Shown here one piece after another: positions 6,424 through 12,226 of a stretch of DNA of 12,226 nt. The stretch lies in assembly GCA_024638355.1 (NCBI GenBank), contig JAHEKO010000023.1:5533-17758 (forward strand), given 5' to 3'. Position 1 is the stretch's first letter, and each line of letters opens with the position of its first letter. A program made the position numbers and the translations under genes. The notes beneath the pieces were generated by a model. It did no database searches and was not told the DNA's origin. It saw nothing but the letters and a program-made list of their open reading frames with translations. This stretch comes from Acidobacteriota bacterium. GTDB lineage: Bacteria; Acidobacteriota; Thermoanaerobaculia; Multivoradales; JAHEKO01.

Positions 6424-7394
6424 ACGAACGAACTTATTCCGACGACGACATTCGAGCCCTGCTGATCGAGGCGGGGCCGGCGCCCGAGCTGCCGGTCGAA
6501 GACCTCGAGACCATCCGCCGGGCCGCCCGCAGAGAGTGGCTCGGCAAGAGCGTGACGCCGATCTTCGAGGGCCGCTCGTACCGCAACGTCCTGGCCCTGG
6601 CCGCCAGCTTGCTGATCGTCTTGGGCGCCGTCTGGTACTTCCGTTCGAGCAGCTCGCCTCTGGCCGGGGCGCCGCTGGCGACGATCGAGCTGGTGCGCGC
6701 CGAGGCCGGCACCCGACCGCGCTTCGCGCAAGGCGACGAGTTGAGCCGCGGCAACGAGCTGACGACAGTGCCCACCGAGCGCCTCGCGCTACGGATGGCG
6801 AGCGGCCACTCCGTGCGCCTCGACACGAACTCGCGCGTTCGATTCGCCTCGGCCTCGCGGCTGGAGCTCGAATACGGCGCGCTCTACGTCGATTCGGGGC
6901 CCAACGGGGCGAGCCGAGGCCTCGAGGTCTCGACCCCGCTCGGCACCGTGCGCGAGATCGGCACCCAGTACGAGGTGCGGGTCAACGGCACGATGCGCGT
7001 TCGGGTGCGCGAAGGCAGCATCTCCCTGAGTCATGGCGGCGGTACCGAGTCGGCCGCTCGGGGCGAGCAGCTCGTCGTCGACCTGGTCGGCGAGGTCGAC
7101 CGCTCGATCGTGCCGATCGCGGGTCCCGAGTGGGCGTGGGTGCTCGACGTCGCGCCGATTCCCGAGGTCGAGGAGCAGTCGCTCGGGGCCTACCTCGACT
7201 GGCTCTCCCGCGAGACCGGCCGCCCGGTGCGCTACGCCGAGCCCGAGCTCGAGGCCTTCGCGAACGAGACCATCTACGGCGACATCCGGCGGTTGACTGC
7301 CGAGCAATCGCTCGGCGTGGTGCTGGCGAGTCGTGGGCTCGACCACCGGATCGAAGACGGCGTGCTGGTGATCTTCCGCACCAACGGCCGCTAG
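6420..7394 (+). CDS. FecR-like transmembrane anti-sigma factor with C-terminal STN-like domain
   Basis: A 324-residue inner-membrane regulator. A cytoplasmic segment (1-55) precedes one membrane helix (about 56-74, NVLALAASLLIVLGAVWYF). The periplasmic FecR domain runs from about 88 to 205, with the signature TPLGTVREIGTQYEVRVNG (172-190) and VREGSISL. Residues about 252-321 (SLGAYLDWLSRETGRPVRYA...LTAEQSLGVVLASRGLDHRIEDGVLVIFR) look like an STN/DUF4974 domain, the part that in FecR/PupR-type proteins contacts the N-terminal domain of a TonB receptor. No canonical zinc finger is present, consistent with the FecR class. It overlaps the sigma gene by 4 bases at its start. Its stop TAG (7392-7394) interlocks with the stop of the opposite-strand receptor gene, its likely signalling partner. 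Confidence 0.9.
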   Translation: MNERTYSDDDIRALLIEAGPAPELPVEDLETIRRAARREWLGKSVTPIFEGRSYRNVLALAASLLIVLGAVWYFRSSSSPLAGAPLATIELVRAEAGTRPRFAQGDELSRGNELTTVPTERLALRMASGHSVRLDTNSRVRFASASRLELEYGALYVDSGPNGASRGLEVSTPLGTVREIGTQYEVRVNGTMRVRVREGSISLSHGGGTESAARGEQLVVDLVGEVDRSIVPIAGPEWAWVLDVAPIPEVEEQSLGAYLDWLSRETGRPVRYAEPELEAFANETIYGDIRRLTAEQSLGVVLASRGLDHRIEDGVLVIFRTNGR

Positions 7395-9949
7395 AAGTCG
7401 AGCCGCACGCCGACCGAGGGCAGGAACCCGGCCCACTCCTCGCTGCGGCGAATCAGGGTTCCGGTCTCCTCGTCGATCTCGAAGTCGAAGCCGCCGACGT
7501 TGCCCCGGTCGTAGACGTTCTGCACATCGAGGTAGAACGTGAGCCGGCCGTAGCGCGTTTGCCAGTCGCGACCCGCCCGCAGGTCGAGCCGGTGGTAGTC
7601 GGGCAGCCGCTCGGCGTAGAGCGGACCGAGGACCGGCACGAAGACGACGTCGCCGTCGTCGTCGATCTCCTGCCCGAGGGTGAGGTCGGTCGTCGGCCAG
7701 CCGGTGTGGTAGCGCCAGGCCAGGTTGACACGCCAGTGATCGCCGACGCGGTAGTCGAGGTCGAGGTTGAGAGCGTGGGTCTGGTCGAAGCGGCGCGGAA
7801 CGCGCGCGCCGTCGAGCACGTCCTCGGTCGAGGCGTAGGTGTAGTTCACCCACCAGCGCGCATCGGCGCCGAGCGAGCCCTTGACGAAGAGCTCGAGCCC
7901 TTCGGCGACGCTGCGCGTGGGCGCGATCCGGATGCGGTCGGGCTCCACCTCCGGAAACGTGTTCAAGGGCTCGTACATGTTCTCGAACCGGGGGCGCGGA
8001 TTGGTCACCTCCCGACGGTAGACCTCGCCGCGAAAGACCAGATCGTCTCCCGCGCCGACACCGAAGCTCCGCTGATAGCCGAGCACCCGATGCTCCGAGC
8101 GCTCGACCGGGAAGAAGCCGGTCTCGCCGTCCTCCACCTGGAGCTCGTAGGGCCTCTGGCTCTGGGTGAACCGCCCCCAGGCGAGCCGCACCAGGCTCCG
8201 CTCGTCGAGGGAGTAGGCGAGGTTGAAGCGCGGGCTGACCAGGCTTTCGTCGGTCTGGGTGTGCCGGTCGTAGCGGGCGCCGAGCTCCAGCGTCAGCGGA
8301 TCGCCGAGCCTCATGCGATCGGCCAGGTGGACGCTGTAGTGGTACTCGCGGAAGCGCTCGGCGAACCGCGTCGAGTCGCTCTTGCCGCGCTCGCGGATCG
8401 CCGCCAGAGGATTGGTGAAGGAGGTGGCGCCGGTGTAGTCGTAGTCGGTGTCGAAGCGGCGAGCTTCCAGACCGAACTTGAAGAAGTGCCGATGGGCGGG
8501 CTGCCACGTCCAGTTCTGGCGCAGGCTGGCAACGTCGAGCCGGCGCCGATCGTCGATCCGGAACTCGACGTCGTCCTCGAGCTCGATCCCCAGCCGGTCG
8601 CGATCGATGCGGGTGGCCGACAGCGCGTTTTCGAGGAGCAGCTCCGCGCTCACAACCGAGTGATGCGTGAGCCACAGGTAGGAGCTCTGGTACGCGGTCT
8701 CGATTCGCTTGCTTTCGGTGCCGACGACCTCCACCAGATCGAGTCGATCGTCGGCGTGCAGCAGATGCGCGCGCAGAGTGTCGCGCCCGCCGAATCGGTA
8801 GTCGATCTTGCCGAACGCATCCCAATACTGCGGGTCTTCGGGGCCGAGCAGCCGGTTGGCGAGATCGATCGCGCCGCGCCGCGCCTGGAGCAGCCAGCTC
8901 CCCTGCCGCTCGGCTCCGAAGGTGCCGGCGCCACCGGCTTCGACGCTCAGCAGCCCGACGGCCACCATCCCGCGCGTGGCTCCGGTGGGCGTGAGCGTCG
9001 TCATGTCCAGAACGCCGCTCATCCGATCGCCGTGCTCGGCGGGAAAGCCGCCGGTCATCAGCTCGACGCTCTCGAGGGTGGCCGGTGGGATCACGCTGAG
9101 GGCGTCGTCGAAGTCCTGCAGATGGTAGACCTCGTAGAGCTCTTGACCGTCGAGGACGACCCGGGTCTCGTCGCGCCGCGCGCCACGAACGTGGAACTGG
9201 GCGCTGACGTCGTTGCCGGCGAGCCCGGGAAGCAGGCTCAAGGCCCGGAAGATGTCGCCGCCGAGGTGCGGCAGCGCGTGAATCTCGTCGCGGCTGAAAT
9301 CGATCTGGGCGACCGGCTGCTCGCGCAGGATCGATACGCGACTCGGCGTGACCAGGAGCTCCTCCTCCATCACCGGCGCCGGATCGAGAACGATCACCAC
9401 CGGACGCGGGCCCGCGCCAATGCCGATGCCGTCGATCTGGCCGAGCACGAAGCCGCTGCGCCTCGCCTCGAGAGTGAACAGTCCCGTCGGCGGCAGCTCC
9501 ACTTCGAAGACGCCGCTCGCACCGGTCGCTACCTCGGACCCGGTCTCGAGGATCCGGACGATCGCCCCGTGCACCCCCGCGCCGTCCGCTCGCGAGCGAA
9601 CGAAGCCGGTCACCGAGAGGTCGCCGGCGCGATCGCCGGCGGCGGCCAGCGGCACGACCACCATCATCCCTTCCGGGCCGTCCTTCGTCGTCAGGCCGTG
9701 CGGCTCGAGGAGCTCCGCGAGGATCGATCGCGGCTCGGTCGCGGTGGGCTCGGTCTCGACCCGCATCTCGGGCCTGACGACGCCGCTCATGAAGACCAGC
9801 TCGAGGCCCCGGGCGTTGAGCTCCTGCAGCGCTTCGATCAGCGTCAGGCCGCGGAACGCAAAGGGCTCGGCGGCGGCGGCCGGCACGATCGCGATCGCGA
9901 CGAGAGCCGCGAGCCCCAGATCACGGAGGCGTGCGCCGGGCCGCGTCAT
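7391..9949 (-). CDS. TonB-dependent outer-membrane receptor with STN signalling domain
   Basis: An 852-residue ligand-gated transporter. Residues 1-27 are a signal peptide (MTRPGARLRDLGLAALVAIAIVPAAAA), which is why ATG 9949 was preferred to the first ATG at 10090. Next come an STN domain (about 33-101), a carboxypeptidase-regulatory-like beta domain (about 111-189), a TonB-box-like EELLVTP (196-202), a plug (about 200-318, with FHVRGARRDETRVVLDGQELYEVYH) and a 22-strand-type barrel to the C-terminus, which ends in an aromatic residue (GVRLDF), as usual for outer-membrane barrels. The substrate cannot be read from the sequence; no SusD-like partner is present, so a glycan-uptake pair is not supported. 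The STN domain and the convergent sigma/FecR genes point to a transducing receptor that reports substrate binding to the sigma factor. Confidence 0.92.
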   Translation of the reverse strand: MTRPGARLRDLGLAALVAIAIVPAAAAEPFAFRGLTLIEALQELNARGLELVFMSGVVRPEMRVETEPTATEPRSILAELLEPHGLTTKDGPEGMMVVVPLAAAGDRAGDLSVTGFVRSRADGAGVHGAIVRILETGSEVATGASGVFEVELPPTGLFTLEARRSGFVLGQIDGIGIGAGPRPVVIVLDPAPVMEEELLVTPSRVSILREQPVAQIDFSRDEIHALPHLGGDIFRALSLLPGLAGNDVSAQFHVRGARRDETRVVLDGQELYEVYHLQDFDDALSVIPPATLESVELMTGGFPAEHGDRMSGVLDMTTLTPTGATRGMVAVGLLSVEAGGAGTFGAERQGSWLLQARRGAIDLANRLLGPEDPQYWDAFGKIDYRFGGRDTLRAHLLHADDRLDLVEVVGTESKRIETAYQSSYLWLTHHSVVSAELLLENALSATRIDRDRLGIELEDDVEFRIDDRRRLDVASLRQNWTWQPAHRHFFKFGLEARRFDTDYDYTGATSFTNPLAAIRERGKSDSTRFAERFREYHYSVHLADRMRLGDPLTLELGARYDRHTQTDESLVSPRFNLAYSLDERSLVRLAWGRFTQSQRPYELQVEDGETGFFPVERSEHRVLGYQRSFGVGAGDDLVFRGEVYRREVTNPRPRFENMYEPLNTFPEVEPDRIRIAPTRSVAEGLELFVKGSLGADARWWVNYTYASTEDVLDGARVPRRFDQTHALNLDLDYRVGDHWRVNLAWRYHTGWPTTDLTLGQEIDDDGDVVFVPVLGPLYAERLPDYHRLDLRAGRDWQTRYGRLTFYLDVQNVYDRGNVGGFDFEIDEETGTLIRRSEEWAGFLPSVGVRLDF

Positions 9950-10084
9950 CGCCCGGAGGCTCGACCTATCGCGATGGACGCCTCGAGCTCGTCCATCAGG
10001 GCCGAAGGATCTCGCCTTCGCCCACATCCAAACAGCGTAGCAAACGGTGATCGGCGATCTCGCGGCCGGTTCCCCAGGTTGCAT

Positions 10085-10094
10085 CTTCATGAAG
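10085..10094. promoter_or_regulatory. 10-base perfect palindrome CTTCATGAAG, possible operator
   Basis: The sequence reads identically on both strands and lies about 136 bases upstream of the TonB receptor ATG. Short perfect palindromes of this kind can be binding sites for dimeric regulators. There is no second copy in the window and no regulator gene nearby, so this is only a candidate. Confidence 0.2.
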
Positions 10095-10125
10095 CATCAC
10101 GGCAGGCGTCGACGGGTCTTTCTGG

Positions 10126-10185
10126 TTGGATGCCGGTCGAGCGCCGATCCTTCGCTCGAAGGAAAGGCCCTCCGCCGGCATCCAA
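10126..10185. repeat. 11-base perfect inverted repeat enclosing a second stem
   Basis: TTGGATGCCGG (10126-10136) and CCGGCATCCAA (10175-10185) are exact reverse complements, 38 bases apart. Inside, TCGAGCG (10137-10143) directly adjoins the left arm and pairs with CGCTCGA (10153-10159) around a 9-base loop; an alternative inner hairpin is TCCTTC-GCTC-GAAGGA. No T-run follows on either strand, so a simple terminator is unlikely. It may be a structured RNA, a palindromic repeat element or a protein-binding dyad. Whether it recurs elsewhere in the genome cannot be seen here. Confidence 0.5.
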
Positions 10186-10319
10186 ATCGTTGAAGAAGGA
10201 CGTAGAAAACAGTGCGGCCAGAAGTGTCACCGATTCAGGACTCCCGACCTTGGCGTGTTTCGGCCGCCCGGGGCACCGGGAGACAACGGGCCCGCACAAA
10301 AAACCCGCTCTTTGGACCA

Positions 10320-10357
10320 CCTGGCACGCCATTGGCAGGGAACGGATCGGTGCCAGG
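10320..10357 (+). promoter_or_regulatory. Hairpin next to the Shine-Dalgarno sequence of the small ORF
   Basis: CCTGGCAC (10320-10327) pairs perfectly with GTGCCAGG (10350-10357) around a 22-base loop. The 3' arm ends exactly where AAGGAG (10358-10363) begins, nine bases before ATG 10373, so the stem could affect ribosome access. It may be a translational control element; no known riboswitch class was recognised. Confidence 0.35.
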
Positions 10358-10372
10358 AAGGAGCAACTTCGA

Positions 10373-10582
10373 ATGAGTATCTTGAGTGATCGCCGCCCCC
10401 TCCGAGACATCGGCGGCGTGCGTGCCTATGTCAAGCAGGTGGGCTGGTCCCTCTGGTGGCGGACCCAGCCCGGTTCCAGCCCCCCGTCCAAGTCCGGGCG
10501 CGGCTTCTATGACAGCGGCCACGTCCGGTCGCACGACGTCGTACCGACCTCGATGCCCGCCGCGCGGGCTCGCCTCGACTGA
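10373..10582 (+). CDS. Small 69-residue protein, function unknown
   Basis: Not recognised. The ORF opens with ATG preceded by AGGAAGGAG, with AAGGAG nine bases away, one of the best ribosome-binding sites in the window. The product, MSILSDRRPLRDIGGVRAYVKQ..., is basic, with a Trp-rich patch (Trp25, 28, 29) and a Ser/Pro/Gly-rich middle (residues 33-44). It has no signal peptide, no membrane helix and no cysteine. The TGA (10580-10582) stops two bases short of the convergent DinB stop codon (10585-10587). The same frame runs open far to the left antisense to the TonB receptor, which weakens the coding case; the Shine-Dalgarno sequence and compact placement strengthen it. Alternatives are a truncated gene remnant or a chance ORF. 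Confidence 0.4.
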   Translation: MSILSDRRPLRDIGGVRAYVKQVGWSLWWRTQPGSSPPSKSGRGFYDSGHVRSHDVVPTSMPAARARLD

Positions 10583-10584
10583 CC

Positions 10585-11157
10585 TCAACCGCTACCGGCC
10601 GAGTCCCCCTCGGCCCGCTCCGCGATGCGCCTCGCGTGGTGGAGGTTGTGATAGAGGTTCCACCAGAGCAGCTCGCGCAGCGTCAGCCTGCCAATGAGCG
10701 GATGCGGCAGCCGGTAGACGTCGAGCTGCGGCTCCGACCAGCCCAGTACCGCCTTGGCCAGGCGGCGGCAAGAGTCTTCCCAGCGCTGCATGATCTGGCG
10801 CCGCCAGACCTCGGGCGTCAGGTCGGGCACGCTGTCCGATGGTCCGTACGGCCCGGCCTCGGCTCCGGCCTCCAGGGCGGCGCGATAGAGCGCCACGATC
10901 TCCCCGTACTCGCGCGAGCCGGCGCTCGAGCGCCCGAAGGCGAGCAGCGCGATTCGCGGCTGCTTCACTCCGCCGGCGACGGCGGCGACCGACTTGTTCA
11001 GGTGACGCAAGTGGCCGGCCGGCGACCAGTGCTCCCCCTGCGCGGCGAAGAACGCCTCGTCGTGGAACGTCGCGAGGTAGGCGGCGATCTCCCGGCGCTG
11101 CTCGAGCAGCGCCTCGCGAATCTCCTGCCGGGACGTCGGGACCCGCTCCTGGAACAT
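10585..11157 (-). CDS. DinB-family (DinB_2-like) four-helix metal-binding protein
   Basis: A 190-residue cytoplasmic protein. WSPAGHLRHLNKS (44-56, His49) and NLYHNLHHARRI (167-178, His170 and His174) give the three-histidine metal site of the DinB/YfiT-like superfamily, placed at the usual spots on helix 2 and near the C-terminus. WSP.GHL is a hallmark of the group. Members include thiol-transferases that use bacillithiol, mycothiol or glutathione, and many of unknown activity; the substrate here cannot be assigned. Another frame is open across the same region but lacks these motifs. It is transcribed divergently from the glycosyltransferase, with 89 bases between the starts, and converges on the small ORF. 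Confidence 0.85.
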   Translation of the reverse strand: MFQERVPTSRQEIREALLEQRREIAAYLATFHDEAFFAAQGEHWSPAGHLRHLNKSVAAVAGGVKQPRIALLAFGRSSAGSREYGEIVALYRAALEAGAEAGPYGPSDSVPDLTPEVWRRQIMQRWEDSCRRLAKAVLGWSEPQLDVYRLPHPLIGRLTLRELLWWNLYHNLHHARRIAERAEGDSAGSG

Positions 11158-11246
11158 GGCTCACCAGTGTGCCACGCGAGGGCTCGCGCGCCGAAGGATT
11201 CACCTTCGCGCCGCGTCCAATCGAGTAGGATCTGGCCCCGCTTCCC
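11158..11246. promoter_or_regulatory. Divergent promoter region between DinB-like and glycosyltransferase genes
   Basis: Eighty-nine bases that must hold the promoters of both genes. TAGGAT (11226-11231) on the plus strand resembles a -10 box, but it lies so close to ATG 11247 that the leader would be very short, and no clear -35 or Shine-Dalgarno sequence was found. Confidence 0.3.
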
Positions 11247-12226
11247 ATGAAGCCAGCCTTCCGGATGGACGCCAATTCCAGCACCGGTGCCGCGCCCGCA
11301 CTCGAGTGGCGGTGGGCCGTCTCGATCTACGTGGCGGTCGCGCTGCTGGTGACCCTGCCCGGACTCGGCTCGACCGGAATCGTGATGCAGGAAGGTCTCC
11401 TCGTGGACAGCGCCGAAGCGATGATCGCGAGCGGCGACTTCCTCGTTCCGCGTCTATACGGCGAGATCTACTCCTACAAGCCGCCCTTCGTCTACTGGAC
11501 GACCGCCCTGGCGATGAAGATCGGCGGACGAGCCGAATGGGCGGTGCGCCTGCCTTCGGCCGCGTCGGGATTCGTCCTGGGGCTGGCACTGCTCGTGCTC
11601 GTCGGGCGTCTGACCCGGGCACGCACCGGCCTCTTTGCCGCCCTCGCCGGCATCTCCAGCGTGCTCTTTCTGCAGAAGCTCAAGCTCGCCGAGTACGAGG
11701 CGACCCTGGCGGCGACCGTCGGAATCGCCGTCGTGGCGGCTTGCTACAACCTGGCCGCCGAGCGCGCGAAGCAGTCGGCGCCGGTCTGGTTCCTCGGCTA
11801 CCTCGCCCTCGCCGCGGCGCTCTTGGCCAAGGGCGTCCCCGGGTTGATGTTCTACGCGCCCGGGCTGATCGCCGCCGCCGTGGTGACGCGGAGATGGCGC
11901 CGGCTGGTGAGTCCGGCTCACCTGGCGGCGGCGCTGGTGTGCGCCGGAATCGTCGCCGGGTACGTCTGGCTGGCGATCGGTGCCGCGGGCGCCGACCTCT
12001 TGGTGCAGCCGTTCGAGGAGGCCCAGGATCGCGGCCTGGAGTGGAGCCTGACAACCCTCGCGCGCACCGTGATGAAGCCGCTCATGGTCTGGGTCCTCTT
12101 CCTGCCCTGGAGCCTGGTTTGGTTCTGGGGCCTCACGTCGTCGGACTCCTGGTCGAGGCCGGAGCGCGCGCTGAGGCGCGCCGGACTGGCCTTCCTGGTC
12201 GCGGGGCTCGTGGCGTTCATGGCCGT
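11247..12226 (+). CDS. ArnT/PMT-like integral-membrane glycosyltransferase (GT-C fold, partial)
   Basis: The first 326 residues of a polytopic membrane protein that runs off the right edge. After a short cytoplasmic lead (1-22) and a first membrane helix (about 23-40), the periplasmic loop carries an acidic residue (Asp54, in the LLVDSAEAMIASGDFLVPRLYGE stretch) and then IYSYKPPFVYW, the hallmark of the ArnT/PMT family, which transfers a sugar from a polyprenyl-phosphate carrier. Several more hydrophobic segments follow (about 106-120, 128-140, 155-168, 181-194, 202-213, 224-243, 282-297, 312-326). The usual Asp-Glu pair of this loop is not clear here (VDSAE). Acceptor could be lipid A, protein or another glycan. 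ATG 11247 gives a complete first helix; ATG 11265 would too, and neither has a good Shine-Dalgarno sequence. Confidence 0.88.
   Translation, partial: MKPAFRMDANSSTGAAPALEWRWAVSIYVAVALLVTLPGLGSTGIVMQEGLLVDSAEAMIASGDFLVPRLYGEIYSYKPPFVYWTTALAMKIGGRAEWAVRLPSAASGFVLGLALLVLVGRLTRARTGLFAALAGISSVLFLQKLKLAEYEATLAATVGIAVVAACYNLAAERAKQSAPVWFLGYLALAAALLAKGVPGLMFYAPGLIAAAVVTRRWRRLVSPAHLAAALVCAGIVAGYVWLAIGAAGADLLVQPFEEAQDRGLEWSLTTLARTVMKPLMVWVLFLPWSLVWFWGLTSSDSWSRPERALRRAGLAFLVAGLVAFMA

Larger units (their letters stand above)
9950..10372. other. Gene-poor stretch upstream of the TonB receptor and the small ORF
   Basis: About 420 bases with no convincing protein gene; the frames here are low-complexity or arginine-rich. 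It should hold the leftward promoter of the TonB receptor and the rightward promoter of the 69-residue ORF. It contains several dyads: a 10-base palindrome (10085-10094), an 11-base inverted repeat with an inner stem (10126-10185), CCCGG-GGCA-CCGGG (about 10268-10281) and an 8-base inverted repeat just before a Shine-Dalgarno sequence (10320-10357). CATCCAA occurs at 10025 and 10179 directly and at 10126 inverted. A structured untranslated leader or a small RNA would fit, but no known class was recognised. Confidence 0.5.

Noticed and set aside
7391..9949. SusC-type glycan importer
   Set aside because: The domain order with STN and plug is compatible, but no SusD-like lipoprotein or glycan enzyme is adjacent, so only a general TonB receptor is called.
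10068..10073. GGAACC on the minus strand, a possible ECF -35 box for the TonB receptor
   Set aside because: No CGTC-like -10 element lies at the usual 15-17 base spacing; the nearest similar bases are about 20 away.
10290..10310. A6 tract at 10298-10303 seen as T-run on the minus strand, possible terminator of the DinB-like gene
   Set aside because: No stable stem lies directly before the T-run on the minus strand; the nearest dyad is more than 15 bases away.
6344..10582. Plus-strand open frame of 1412 codons
   Set aside because: It runs out of frame through the FecR-like gene and antisense to the whole TonB receptor. Its translation has no recognisable domain. Long stop-free antisense frames are expected in GC-rich genes. 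Only the last 70 codons, with their own Shine-Dalgarno sequence, were kept as a possible gene.

Overview
The window comes from a strongly GC-rich, Gram-negative chromosome. The evidence for a Gram-negative cell is an outer-membrane TonB-dependent receptor, a FecR-type anti-sigma factor and an ArnT/PMT-like membrane glycosyltransferase. The mix of two ECF sigma/anti-sigma modules, a secreted M12-type metalloprotease with a DUF11-like repeat, a SLOG/patatin pair and a DinB-like enzyme resembles Acidobacteriota such as the Thermoanaerobaculia. That placement is an impression from gene content and is not proven here. No rRNA, tRNA, CRISPR array or insertion sequence was seen.

Left part, minus strand, read from right to left. 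A patatin-like phospholipase (5556-4387) has a strong Shine-Dalgarno sequence. It is followed after 51 bases by a stand-alone SLOG-type Rossmann-fold protein (4335-3568), then after 60 bases by a secreted zinc metalloprotease (3507-1531). Next come an ECF sigma factor (1321-698) and a zinc-finger membrane anti-sigma factor that starts inside the sigma stop codon and runs off the left edge (701-1). The patatin/SLOG pair is the most interesting unit. It joins a potential membrane-damaging lipase to a nucleotide-ligand-type sensor fold, the logic seen in bacterial conflict systems such as CBASS. No cyclase or other messenger synthase is visible.

Middle part. A second ECF sigma factor (5827-6423, plus) is divergent from the patatin gene. 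It overlaps by ATGA a FecR-like anti-sigma factor (6420-7394, plus) that has a C-terminal STN-like domain. Converging on it, with the two stop codons sharing the palindrome CTAG, is a TonB-dependent receptor (9949-7391, minus) with an N-terminal STN signalling domain. Together these form a classic cell-surface signalling trio: receptor STN, then FecR, then ECF sigma.

Right part. A gene-poor stretch (9950-10372) contains an 11-base inverted repeat and other dyads. It leads to a small 69-residue ORF (10373-10582, plus) with a good Shine-Dalgarno sequence and a hairpin directly upstream. A DinB-like protein (11157-10585, minus) converges on this ORF. Divergent from DinB is the start of an ArnT/PMT-family integral-membrane glycosyltransferase (11247 to the right edge, plus).
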